DNA from: Cymbidium sinense
Lineage: Eukaryota; Streptophyta; Magnoliopsida; Asparagales; Orchidaceae
DNA: 64,000 bases
Direction: 5' to 3'
Assembly (NCBI GenBank): GCA_021442155.1
Contig: CM038216.1
Location: 160,813,983-160,877,982, forward strand
Every line of letters starts with the position of its first letter. Position 1 is the stretch's first letter. Both the position numbers and the translations under genes were made by a program. Positions 26,112 to 37,466 of this stretch are shown here, one piece after another. The notes below the pieces were generated by a model. It saw only the letters and a program-made list of their open reading frames with translations, did no database searches and was not told where the DNA came from.

Positions 26112-27703
26112 AATTCAATTATTTTTTGCATGTGTTCTTTTGTTTGAATTCAAATTATTATATTTCCATCCTATCTCTTTCATGTTTGCCATTATCTATT
26201 TAATAAAGTTTAGAGTTTCTTCTTGCTTCTCGCTTGGCAAACCTATTCAAAAAATGCAGAGATTAATAATGTTTTCTGTATGCATGAAATAGACAATACT
26301 TTTTTACTTTTCTCCCCTGATAAAATTCACATTCATAAACCTCTTTATATTATTGGATGTTTGATCTATTCTAGAATTGAATCAATGTTATGATTGAACC
26401 TTTCTACTTGAGATATCACTCAGACCTAAAAGAAAGGTTTTTTATAAGACAATCTCTCCTCTGTATCACTTCACTTTGATCATCCTCTCAAGATAGCATG
26501 TTTAAGACAAATCAATCTCTTTCAAACTGATTAATTTTCTAATTTCATGAATCAATACTTTATATATAAATTTAAAAAAAGTTTCTAGTTATATTTTAAA
26601 TAATTTTAAATATTTCTTGAATTTTTCATTTAAGATTTAGGTTTTTATAGTTGTATATTTAAAAATATTGGAAAAGTTCAAAGAATTTATTTTGAATATT
26701 GAAAATTTTATGCTTTATTTCAAAAAGCATTTAATCTATCTCTTTTCATTTATTTTATTTTGATTTTTGAAAAAAATAGACTTGCAAATCAATGAATTGT
26801 TTACTACATAAGGGTTCTACACAAAATCTTGAATATTATTTTATTTTTCATATTTGTTCATAAAAAATATGACTTATTTTTTTTAGATTTAGGACCAATG
26901 TAATATCCATTATTTAAAATATTATAAACTTGTAAATCTTTCTCTTGATTTTTCTTATTTATTTAATAGTTGATTTATTCCTTATTTCCATTATAGATTG
27001 AAGATCCTTTGAAGGTTTGTAGACCATCTCCTCACCTCTTAATATAGTGGATGTTCTCTCCTTTCCATTCAAAGTGTTGGTTTAGATCAAATACTTCTTT
27101 GATCATACATCAAGACTTGAGTAAAAATTTTATTTTATACTAATTTTATCTGTATTCTTCTTTTATTTGTAATATTTTATAAGTCTTTGAATGGATTTCT
27201 TTTAATTTAAAAGGTTTATTATATAATATTTAAAAATTATTGTTCTCATTTTTTTTGAATAGTTAATTTATTGGTTTTTATGAAAATTTTATTTATTGTC
27301 AAAATATCTTTTGATCTATATTTTCTAAAGACTTGAAAGAATTTTAGATTAAATGAATTTGTAAAATTGAAATCTTAAAGTTTGAAAATTAACATTGTTT
27401 AATTCATTAAAGAATGAAATCATTTTCTTTTTCATATTTAAAAATGAGTGTAAAATCTTTCAAAATGAACATTAAGTAAGAGAAGTAAATGTTGGATGCA
27501 TTGAAAAAACTATAATGTTGAAAATAGATGTAATCTCTAGAAATTAATGAGATGACATACTAGTTTATTTTGAAAATAAAAATCTTTAAATAATTTTAAT
27601 GCTTATTTATTAATATTAGAAAGATCTTTGCAACTAAAATTCTATAATGTTTAAAATTTAAATTTAAAAAATTAATTCATGATTATGTCATAGCTTCTTT
27701 ACA
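24647..27703 (+). repeat. copia-1 3' LTR
   Basis: 3,057 bp, from just after the polypurine tract to the terminal TTTACA at 27,703. The last 2 kb align with 12,209-13,885 plus 19,402-19,697. The two LTRs differ by many substitutions and indels, so insertion is old. It includes a (CT)n run. Confidence 0.87.
26067..26110 (+). repeat. (CT)n microsatellite in copia-1 3' LTR
   Basis: About 44 bp of CT dinucleotides, at the same place as the longer run in the 5' LTR. Confidence 0.97.
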
Positions 27704-28570
27704 TAAGTGAATAAAAAATGAAAATAAATAAAGTAAATATAGACTAGAAAAAAAGATTGCATTGATGAATAAGTAAGTGGAAAATAAAAGAAAATAAAAT
27801 CGTGGATGAACATAATATAGAAAAAATTAAAGAAACAAACATTTATAAAATAAAGTACAAAATTAAATTGATAAGAAAAATGCATGTAAAAAATATAATG
27901 AGAAAAGATATAAAGTAAAGAATGAAACAAGGATGCATGAAAAAATAAAAGAAATAAACTAAAACAAATTAAAAAAATCAAATGAAGAAGTCCAAACCAA
28001 CATATTTTAATGATCTAAGAAATAAACTATTATTTTGTAAAAGGTTCACTAATTAGTCCATGTCAATGAATTGAATATTAAAGTCTCCTTTCATAATGAA
28101 ATGATGCATCTATGTGTTGGTGCATAGTACTAAATTAGATTTAGTAGCAAATGAGTGTTATCATATTTGAAAAGTAATACACCAAGACCATGAATTTATT
28201 GATTTATCCATAAAATTTGAATCACAACTTACTTTATTACGATTCAATAGTAGATAAAATAACAAAATTTCTTCTATTGAATCATGAAACTAATGAGTCT
28301 AATAAAATATTAAAGTATTTTTCTATCAACTTTGAACCTTGCAAAATCAAAATTAGAATATTAAAGATCAAAGATGATCTCTCATGGATATCAAATTTCA
28401 TTAGGTCTTCCAATGTGAAAGATCCTTTAATAACTTTCAAATCATAGTCTTAGAACAACTTAAACTTGTTCATAAATATAGACACTATATATATATTAGG
28501 TCTACTAATGTTAAAGTAAAGTAAAGAGGCATCCATGATAAATCTTAGGAATGGACTTACATGTAGAATT
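27704..28570 (-). pseudogene. copia-2: RT end, RNase H and 3' region pseudogene
   Basis: Minus strand. From about 28,545: DASLLYFNISRPNIY (normally GSLLYLTASRPDI), then a degraded DFAGCKVDRKS (ILQGSKLIEK), then LSTIES for LSTAEAE. It continues LLFKYDNTHLLLNL for IKCDNTSAINLSK and TWTN..SEPFTK near 28,050, equivalent to the end of copia RNase H. A T-rich minus-strand frame follows to 27,704, where the copia-1 3' LTR begins. This is the C-terminal part of the same minus-strand element seen at 30,290-30,737 and 37,467-38,885. Confidence 0.75.
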
Positions 28571-28574
28571 CTTG

Positions 28575-30285
28575 TCTAATTGAGTTCTAGGGTTCAGGTG
28601 TTGATGCTCTTACAATCTTCCAATCTAAACTCTTTGAATAACTCTTTACTATTCATAGATTGACTTAAGAATGTACATTTATTTATGCTAAAATTAAATT
28701 CAAGGAGTAAGCTCACCTATCTATACAGGTAGAACCATGAAGGCCTACTTCACTAATATAATATTTAAGCTACAAAAAGACTATTATCATGGGAGAATCA
28801 TCTGCTTTCATCTGGAGGTAGACTTACTTTAATCCAAAGTATTTTGGCTACCATACCCACAATCTTATCAACACAAATGCCTACACACTAAAAGGAGAAT
28901 CAATCCATATTCAACTTGTTCCTTTGAATAGGAGGCTATCACTAGACAACATAGAAGAGCATTCAAACCTAAGGACCATGGTGGGGATTAAAATCATTGA
29001 AGGACCTTATCAACTACAATTCCAAGAATTGGTAAAGCGAGGAAAAAACACAAATCTATGGCCCAAGTTTATGCTATCAAAATATTGCGAAAGTTCACCC
29101 CATAGAGGCTAAACTCAAGCCATTAGATTTCCCCTCAGAAGAATTGATCAAATTCTATTGAACCATTCATTAGAAGGAATATGGATGGAAATATTGACAT
29201 GTGGAATGACATTTGGTTTCAAGATGAACTAGTGGCTACCCATAGATTTAAGCTAACTTAGAAATTGGTTAAAGACTTTTCTTAACATAAGGCTCTATTG
29301 CATGGAATCCCATAATTGCTTCAATATCTTCCTTAAACATTATTAGACATTATACACATTCCTCAATCCTATTAGAGAAGGGTTACATTGTAGGGAGGAA
29401 AATAACTCAAGACTTTACAAGGCAACCTAAATTCTCTAATTGTTGGGGATAATATGGCATCCCTATTGGGACAACTATCTCTTTCCTCTGTTGGAGAATT
29501 TTCAACAACATGGGTTGGCCTTAAGAAAAAGGATTTACCTAGCCTCTAAATGCCAATTCGAGAAAACTATACATCTATTCCTTCATTATCAAAAAGCTAA
29601 GAATATTTAGACTAAACCCAATAACACTTGGTCTGCAAGACATGATACAACATCCTAGAGATTTTAGTCAATTCCTTAGCTCATGGACTAACTCAGACAA
29701 GCTCAAGCACCTCCAAATGCATTCAAAATGTCTTCCTATCATTTCACTTTGGTATAAATGGATGGATAGAAATGAAACCAAGGACAATAAAAGACAAAGG
29801 CCATTATCCAACAAATACCCAAACATCTGGTTATCCATTAGAGGAGAAATAGAAATCACTTTCATCTTATAGAACAAACTACCTCTCTAGTAATTTGGTT
29901 TTGGATTAAACCAAACAACCTTGGCTTAAAATTAATATAGATAGCTTTCATCCTCATCCAACATAGTTGGAGAATCATTAGAGATTAGGAGGATCATTTT
30001 CCATAAACTTTGTACCCATCCATGTTTGCTAAAATATGGTTTTCTCTTTGCTCATGATTGCTCAAGCATTTCCCAACTCCTTCTATATTGAAACTAATTC
30101 CACTTTTAGTTTTATAATGGTTGAACCTCCATGGAGTATGACTTATAAAATTACTTCAATACCCCAATCAAACTCAAAGACATCAAACTTTCTCATCCAA
30201 ATTCTTGATCATCTTGCTAGGTTAGCCACTAATACACATAAATATATTCTTATATTTTATTTCCAGCGTTATCCTAGGTGACATG
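28575..30285 (+). mobile_element. 5'-truncated L1-like LINE (RT tail, zf-RVT, RNase H)
   Basis: Plus-strand pieces of a plant L1-type ORF2 in several frames. RT tail at 28,700-28,850 (WRLTLIQSILATIP equivalent), then LWPKFMLSKYC near 29,070. GNIDMWNDIWFQDE near 29,190 (normally GN.DFW.D.W), VGEFSTTW near 29,490, and the zinc-binding zf-RVT zone ASKCQFEKT..HLFLHYQKAKN near 29,550-29,600. RNase H at 29,930-30,280 includes FYIETNSTFSF and LIQILDHLARLAT. All upstream LINE sequence is absent, as in usual 5' truncation. It interrupts copia-2 between RT and RNase H. I see no clear poly(A) tail or target duplication. Confidence 0.75.
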
Positions 30286-30289
30286 CTCA

Positions 30290-30737
30290 ATTTTCTTTCA
30301 TTAAGGAAAATGTTGCATGTAACTCCATCAGTTAATGCAATCTTTGCTTTCTCAGAAAAAAAAGTCCTATCAATGTCATCACAAATTCTTTGCTTATTAG
30401 TCTCAAAAGCTTCACACAATAAAGAGTTAGTTGATCCAAATAGTATATCTCAACATAAATCTTTAAAATAAGAATATTAAAATTTAATAGATCCTGTAAC
30501 AAAAGAATTTTACAACAAAAATGAACTAAGCCTATCATACCAAGCATGAGCCACTTATTTTAAACCATAATAGCATTTTTCAATTTATAAACATAACCAA
30601 GGTAAAATGAGTTTTCAAATCTAGGTGCTTATTCAATAAACACATCTCCTTTTATAACACCATTAAAGAAAGAACATTAAACATCCATCTAAAAACTTTG
30701 AAACTTTTTAAGCAATGCATGCAAAGTCAAATAGCAT
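30290..30737 (-). pseudogene. copia-2: reverse transcriptase core pseudogene
   Basis: Minus strand from 30,737. FACIA..KKFQSF.MDV.CSFFNGVIKGDVFIE corresponds to the RT block FKLFQMDVKSAFLNG..EEVYVEQPPGFE. YKLKNAIMV and AWYDRLSSFLL follow, then a remnant of the YVDDIIFGSTN catalytic block (ILFGSTNSLLCE) and KEFVMTLIG for EFEMSMMGE. Several stops. The right border at 30,737 is an exact cut by family X, and the frame resumes at 37,467. The left border with the LINE is approximate. Confidence 0.8.
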
Positions 30738-33700
30738 TATTGACCTCACTTTTGGAGTGAGGATTAATCTTTTCCATCTTAAAACTAGGAACCTTCTAGA
30801 CACTTGAATTTTCTTAGTGCTAGGACACTTCTAATGATTAAAGGGACACTAAACTCAAGCTTAGAGACTTAGAAGGCATAACCCTAAGCTCAAAGTCCAC
30901 CTTAGGACAAATAGGTTTCACCTGTCCTAAGGCTTGAACTAAAACTCATAACTATTCACTCATCCAAACTTAAGCTCATGTAGATGGAGCTAAACTAATC
31001 TAAAACATATTCAATTAATCTTAATTGAATTTGGTTTTCCAATCCAAGCTCCAAGCCAAATTAACTTGGACCTTAACCCAAGTTAATACATCATAATCAT
31101 ATGAGCTAATTCAAACCCATTCAAGCAAACTAAATTAAATTTGATTTTCTCAATCATTTCAATTATTCATTAGATAATTTCAATCCACTCCAACACTTAT
31201 AATCAAGCCAAGGAAAGGAATGTGAACCCAAGTTAGCCTATTTGACCCAAAGGGTTCAAATGAGCCAAAACCAGCTCAAATCAATACAAACAAAACCCAC
31301 AAATCAACCTCAAATTCATCAATGAACACATCACCATCATCTAACCCCAATTGGTCCACATTGGCCAAGTCACTTGACCCAAAGTGACCTAAAAAGGGTA
31401 ATTGAATCAAACTACAATTAAACTCTCATTGGATCAAATCAAACCATCAAATCCTTTTAATGATTGTGGGTCATTGAACACCCTACAATCAATTGAACCT
31501 AATCAAGCCAATTGGATCATTTGACCCAAGTTGACCCAATTTGACCTAAAGGGACAAATTGAACCAAATCAAATCTTAGACCAAATTTGTTGAAACCAAA
31601 GCTTCCACCCAATCACTAATTCAATATTAAAAATGATCTAACCTTCAATTGAACCCAATTTGGTCAATCTAACCCAATTAGCCCAATTTGACCTAAAGGA
31701 TCAAATTGAACTAATTCACTCCATGATCCAAACCAATTCAAATCAACTCTTCCAATCAATCACCCATGATCAATTGAACAAGACCTAACTATCGAAGCCA
31801 ATTTGACCAATATGGCCAAATTGGTCAACATGACCATTTGACAAAAAATTGAACCATATGAGCCAAATCAAAATCTAACCCAAATTGAAACAAACCAATT
31901 ATAGTCATTCACTCCAAATGGCAAATTGAACTCACCCAAGTCACCACTTTACCCAATTTGGTCAAAATGATCAACTTAGCCCAACTTGACCCATTTGACC
32001 CATATGGATCAAATTGAGCAAACCTAACCGACCAAACTTGGCATGACTCATCCTTAGTCACCATGGGCTTAGTGAGCAACCCATGGTGAACGGTTTGGGT
32101 TAAACCCATTGAACAAAGACACCTAAATGGGACAAAATCCTCATTTGGGTGGGTTCTCCACCTCATTACCCCCACCCCAGGCTCTCTTGGACAAGAGGAC
32201 CAGGACCCCCTAAAGCAATTGGGCTCAACCTTTGGCGAGAGAGGGTGAGTTCACCATTGGTCCACCTAAGGAGAGTGTACACCTCTTGCCAACCCATTAC
32301 ACTCCCTCATCACCCCAGCCACCTCAAGTCCTGCCATCTCCAACCACCTAGGGCACCAAGGTTGAACCAATCCCAGCCTTAGTTGAGAGAGAGTACTCCT
32401 CCCCATCTATTCAAACTCAGAGAGCTTCCCTAGACCTCCCATACCTTCCAGAGCTCCTGTGCACCACCGTGAGACCAACTCCCAGATCCAAGAGCTTCTT
32501 CCATCTAAACTTCTTAAAACTCTAGCTCAACCTTTTCACTCACAGGAGCCAAACAAATCATTTCTGGCGATTGACCGAAGACATCCCAATACATACTCTT
32601 GTGAGCTTTATAGTGGCATTTAGTTCACAGATCAATCAGCTAGGAGGTAGCTCTTGATCTTCTTAGCAGGGCTTCATCTCTTCAAGGCAAAGCTTCCTTG
32701 ATTAGCAAACAGCCGGTCTTTAGCTCCGATGAGGTAAAAATCAAGAAACCATAGTCTCGGCCTCTAGGTGTTGGTCTTTTTTAAATTGAATCATATTTTT
32801 GTGTGATTTTTACAATAGGATCTCTTTAAATTCATTTCTTGATCATTTTGGAATCAATTTCTCCATCAAATGAGCTCCAACGAGCTTGAATCAAGCGATA
32901 GAAGGTGGATGGTGTCTGTATTCCAGTGCTCATGGGATAATAAATCATTGGTTGTCCATTCTAATTGATTAGAATGGATGGTTGTGATTAATCCAATTAG
33001 AAATTTTGATTTAATCCCTTTAGAATCATGGGATTAACCTCAATCATCTGAGATTAGATGGGATGAAAATGTGTCCACCGTCACCACATTTACATTAGAT
33101 TTAAATAGCTAATAATGCCATACCCATCAACATCCATATGGAATGGTTTAAAAGGTTAATTAGGCTCTAAAAATGTGATTAAATGGCCAAATCTTCAAAA
33201 AAAAGCATAATAAATTATAGAAAATTCAAAAAATATAAATAAATCCATTTTGGAAAGGTTAGATATAAGAGAATTAAAAAATAAAATCCCTAAGTAATTC
33301 TCGTGGATAATGCTTAATTATGGTTTAATGTTTAATTTAATTACTTTAATATGGCCAAAGTACTTGGCTAATTAATGCCAACTTTTATGAGATAATTCTA
33401 TTGGATATCCTCTGCCTCCCATAATTTTTTTGGAATTATTTGTCATGTAATTTAGAGAATTTGGAATTTCAATCCTAAATACCCTCTTTAATCAATTAAA
33501 TAATTATTAAAATTGGTCAACAATAAAAGGTAAATAATTAATGATAATTAATCAAGGTGGACAGTGAAAATAATGAGTAGAAATAATTAAGACCCCTTTC
33601 CTAATCATTTTTCCAAGTGTATTTTTTGAAAAGGGTTAATTAATATATTTAATAATTAGGAAATAGTTAGAAAAATTAATAATAAAGTAAAAAAAATAAA

Positions 33701-36700
33701 AATTAATAATTGGTTCTCATAAGTCAAGTACGATCCATTAATTTTTCTTTATGTGTTCAATAACATAAAGTCTTTATAGAAATTATGATCATCCCATTGG
33801 TGAGTAAAAATCATAAGAGTATTAATTTAGATTACTTTCTTCTTTAATCTAATTAACTCTTAAGCACGAGCCTAATTATATTAGATTCCTTTAGGTGCAA
33901 TGTTAATTTTATTTTCCTAAAAGCATATCATTGAAGGCTCGTGATCAAGTACTTAATTAAATTAAGAAGTTCAATGAAGTGTAATTAAGTTGATGTGCTT
34001 AATGGGCTTGATAATCAACCCATTAAACCCATCTAATTTCCATCTTTAAACATTTTAAATCACCAACATAGGATGGGGTAAATACTAAATATCATTTCTC
34101 CTCTTTAGGTTTTAATAACTTAAACATCAAAATCAAATCTTATAAGAACTTTGGTTAGTCTTAAAGAATTCTTATTTGGCTTGATTATCCTTAGATTTAA
34201 TGTACTTGAGTATGTAATATTTAATTGCTTGTTTTCAATTATTATAAAATGTGCATGCCATTTATTTCATAAGTTCATGTTTTCAAAAAAAATATTTAAA
34301 GAATATGATTACATTTAAGTTGCATGTGTTGGATACATGTTATTAAATAGTGTGGCTATTTTCACTAATAAATATCAAATTATTTTTGAATGTATAAGTT
34401 AATAATAAATAAAAATATCTAAACTTTAATTTGATGTTGGCTATAAATGTTTAATAAAGTTTCCATTTAGTTATAATTTAAAGATAGTAAAGGATTTTTT
34501 TCTTCATAGTTCATGTGCATGATTACATATATTTGAGTTAGCAAGTATACAGTCTGGACATCCAAAGAATACAAGGCTTTAAGTAGCCCCAAAGAGGTCT
34601 TAGATAATCTCACTTCCATAGTTTAACATTGGCACATACTTTCTTGATTTCATTCATGTGTATGCATGTGCTAGAATTTGGGATAAAAGTTTTCTTTACA
34701 TGAACAAAAGATTTTCTTTTATATAACCTTTGCATGATTTTCATATCTATGCTTATGTATATGTTTGCATGTATTTAAGTTGATAAGTATATAATCTAGA
34801 CATCCAAGGAATACTAGGCCTTAAGTAGCCCAATGAGGTCTTAGATAATCTTTCTTTCCTGGTTTAACAAAAGCACATACATGCTTAAATCTCTAACACA
34901 TGTTTGCATATGCTTAGCCATGAAATAAAATCTTTCTTTTCTATCAAATTCATGCATTAATTATCATCAAGTGTGCAAAATATGAATATATATATTGCAT
35001 GTATAAATATGTATATTAAATCAAATACCATGAAAAATAAAATTGAAAAAAGTGTGTATGATATTGATGATGAAAAGAAGTAGTGGAATGCTATTCATGT
35101 AATAGAGACTCAATTTTATTAATCATAAGTTACCTTTAATGTTTGAATAAGACTCATTAATACTAATCCAAACTTAGGCTTAATAAAATGTTCATAAATT
35201 GTTCACTAAATAAACTGAAGTCATAATAATATACCTTTAGAAAATAACTTAGGGTAAGGATGAAGGGGGTCAAAAATCTTTCATCTCTTCATAATAATTA
35301 GATGTTAAGTAGTCATAAAATGAAACAAGAAAGTGTAAATTAAAATAAATCAATTCATTAAAAGATTTTAGTGAAACCACCACAAATATTTAACTTAAAT
35401 AATTCTAAAATTTAGATGATCATACTCTTAAATCTTAATTAAGACACACTATGCAAAGCCTTAGCACACACATTAGAATGCTAAGTCACTCATTCTAGTG
35501 TTAAGTTAGGCCGGTGTATGTTATGATGATGTGTTATTTTATGATGTAATATTTTTTAGATGTTATGATTGTTTATGCTAGGATGTTAGGATGTTAGTAG
35601 CCTAATGATATTTTTTTTATGGGATTATGCTAAATGGGCTAAAATAATAATAAATAAATATAAATGTTTTTACTTATAGGTGCCACTTATGCTCCTAAGC
35701 ATAATCCAATTAGGATAGGTGGTCTTGGTTACCCAAGTACATGGTGCTAAGTTCAAATATGTGAAATATAATTGCTTGGCTCATATGTTCATTTAGCTAA
35801 TGTCTATTTTCAGGTGTAGTTAGACTTTATTTTTCATAAATATGTAATTTTTGCAATATGATTAGGATTAGTTCTATGGGGTTCAGGATGAGTAGTGGCT
35901 AAAAGGAAAAGACCTGGGAGGCCCTTTGAAGCTTGGAGCAAACTAATCTAAAGAAAGAAAGAAGAATAAGAGATCAAAGACCCCCATAATATTTATTTTA
36001 ATTATATTCAATTGTAATCCGGGTTGTATAAGGCTAGAGCTTTTAGTGTTTTTCTCATGGTGTATGGTACTGACCACATCGCCTCTTATTCTTTTATGAT
36101 AATCTAAATGTTTGATTGTTAAGTTTAGATTGCATAATAGCAATGACATACTTTTCTTAGGTTTCTTAAAAGTGTGATGATTTATTGTGTGGTCTGGATG
36201 TGGTGGGCTCTTTAGAATAAAATTAAATTTTTTATGCTCACTAAAAATTCATAAATAAATTTTAATATAATTAATAACCTCATCTTAAAGCCTAGGTTTA
36301 TAATCCATATAATAAAAGATTTAGAAACCTCTTAGCTGAATGTTGTATGTTATCACAAATATCATATATGTAACTCTTGAATAGGAGGGTCTCCACTCTT
36401 GCATGATAGGGATATATTTGACATTTGAGGATGATCTCTTATATGGGAGAACACCTCCTCTAATTGATTTAGCTCATGACTAAATTGCATCATGCATATA
36501 GACACTTAAGCTTTGGTCCAAAAATGTGTCAAAATAATCCAAAATTTGTAAATTATTAACATTAGTATAAATCATGCTTGCATGAAAAACATTATTTAGC
36601 CTATTAGGGAGTGAATTTAGGACCTTAGCCTCTTTCTTAATTAAATAATAACCTAGCTATATTGCATCTACATAAGATTGACCTAATGGTTTTAAAGCAT

Positions 36701-37466
36701 AGAAGGTCTTTGCTAGCACCACTCAGAAGTCTAGAAGAGTCGGGATGAGTATATTCTCTTATGAAGCTAAACCATTATGTCTCATTTTCTCGAGGTCATG
36801 CTTATAGCTTGTGCTAAAGCATTTTAGATTTAGGTTATATACTTATTTCATTTGGGCTATGAGTATAAGTCCTCACCTTTTAGATGTTTCCATAATTTTG
36901 TGTTGTTAGACGATAAGCCTTAGCATTTTGAGATTCCAATCTAAATAAAAAAAATTCTCTCTTTCAAAATATAAAGCCTCACTATAAGGTAAATATATAA
37001 GTACTCACTCTTAGTATTATGCTTCCTACTTATTCTCCTTTGGGATCCATAAATAAGTACTTCAATTTGAACTTTCCCACTCGATTTCCAAATGTACCCA
37101 ATCCTTTGATATTCCAGCTTTGAAATCTTTGGAGATATGTTTGATTACTTTGATCAAGAGTGTTCTTAGGATGTTCCCATATCTTAAAATGTACTTAACT
37201 ATGGAATATGTCTTCCATAGGGAACTAAAGAACCTAGCATAAAGTAAAACCTGAGTTACTCCTCCATGCAAAGCAAAGGAAAGATCTCTAGTATATATGT
37301 AAACCCATCTGCCTTAGGAGTTCTTATTAGGTGATTAGGTCCATTCTAAGGTGATGTCTCTATCTTTCGAGATGGTACATCTTACCTTAATGTCGCACCT
37401 GATCACTTCAATAATTATCCCTTAAGATTTATGTGGTATCCATACGACTCCAAATTAAAACTCACA
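30738..37466 (+). mobile_element. Family X LTR-like element, longest copy (6.7 kb)
   Basis: Flanked by AGCAT at 30,733-30,737 and 37,467-37,471. Deleting it rejoins a copia RT reading frame. It starts TATTGACCTCAC (hairpin CCTCACT..AGTGAGG) and ends AAACTCACA. In order it contains a TTGACCC-rich block (31,200-32,100), a GC-richer block (32,140-32,950), an AT-rich part, a duplicated 250-bp module (34,510-34,890) and a tail shared with the 13,886 copy. No retroviral gene, primer site or polypurine tract could be recognised, and I find no repeated LTR pair inside it. I therefore read it as one long solo LTR or a gene-less LARD-like element. Confidence 0.8.
34510..34890 (+). repeat. Duplicated ~250-bp module in X
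   Basis: Two copies marked by AAGTATACAGTCTGGACATC / AAGTATATAATCTAGACATC, then TTTAAGTAGCCC or CTTAAGTAGCCC, then GAGGTCTTAGATAATCT. Inverted counterpart at 11,590-11,965. Confidence 0.88.

Larger units (their letters stand above)
12209..27703 (+). mobile_element. Ty1/copia LTR retrotransposon (copia-1), nested and decayed
   Basis: Composite span. 5' LTR 12,209-13,885 plus 19,402-19,697 (its start lost in the gap), interrupted by an X copy at 13,886-19,401. Primer site at 19,698, gag, protease, integrase, RT and RNase H from 19,885 to 24,300, polypurine tract near 24,634, and 3' LTR 24,647-27,703. Domain order integrase before RT defines Ty1/copia. Many stops and frameshifts make it non-autonomous. 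Its right border abuts the 3' region of an older minus-strand copia element, into which it inserted. A target duplication cannot be checked because of the gap. Confidence 0.85.

Noticed and set aside
27688..27981. 97-codon Phe-rich minus-strand ORF as a membrane protein
   Set aside because: Its hydrophobicity comes from an A-rich plus strand; it lies in the 3' region of copia-2 and crosses into the copia-1 LTR.
29668..29877. Minus-strand ORF opposite the LINE
   Set aside because: Antisense shadow of the LINE region between zf-RVT and RNase H.
30283..30471. Plus-strand ORF opposite the copia-2 RT
   Set aside because: The minus strand carries the copia RT motifs; the plus frame is a shadow.
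32149..32382. Plus-strand ORF in the 30,738-37,466 X copy
   Set aside because: Proline-rich by composition, not conserved in X1 or in the 13,886 copy.
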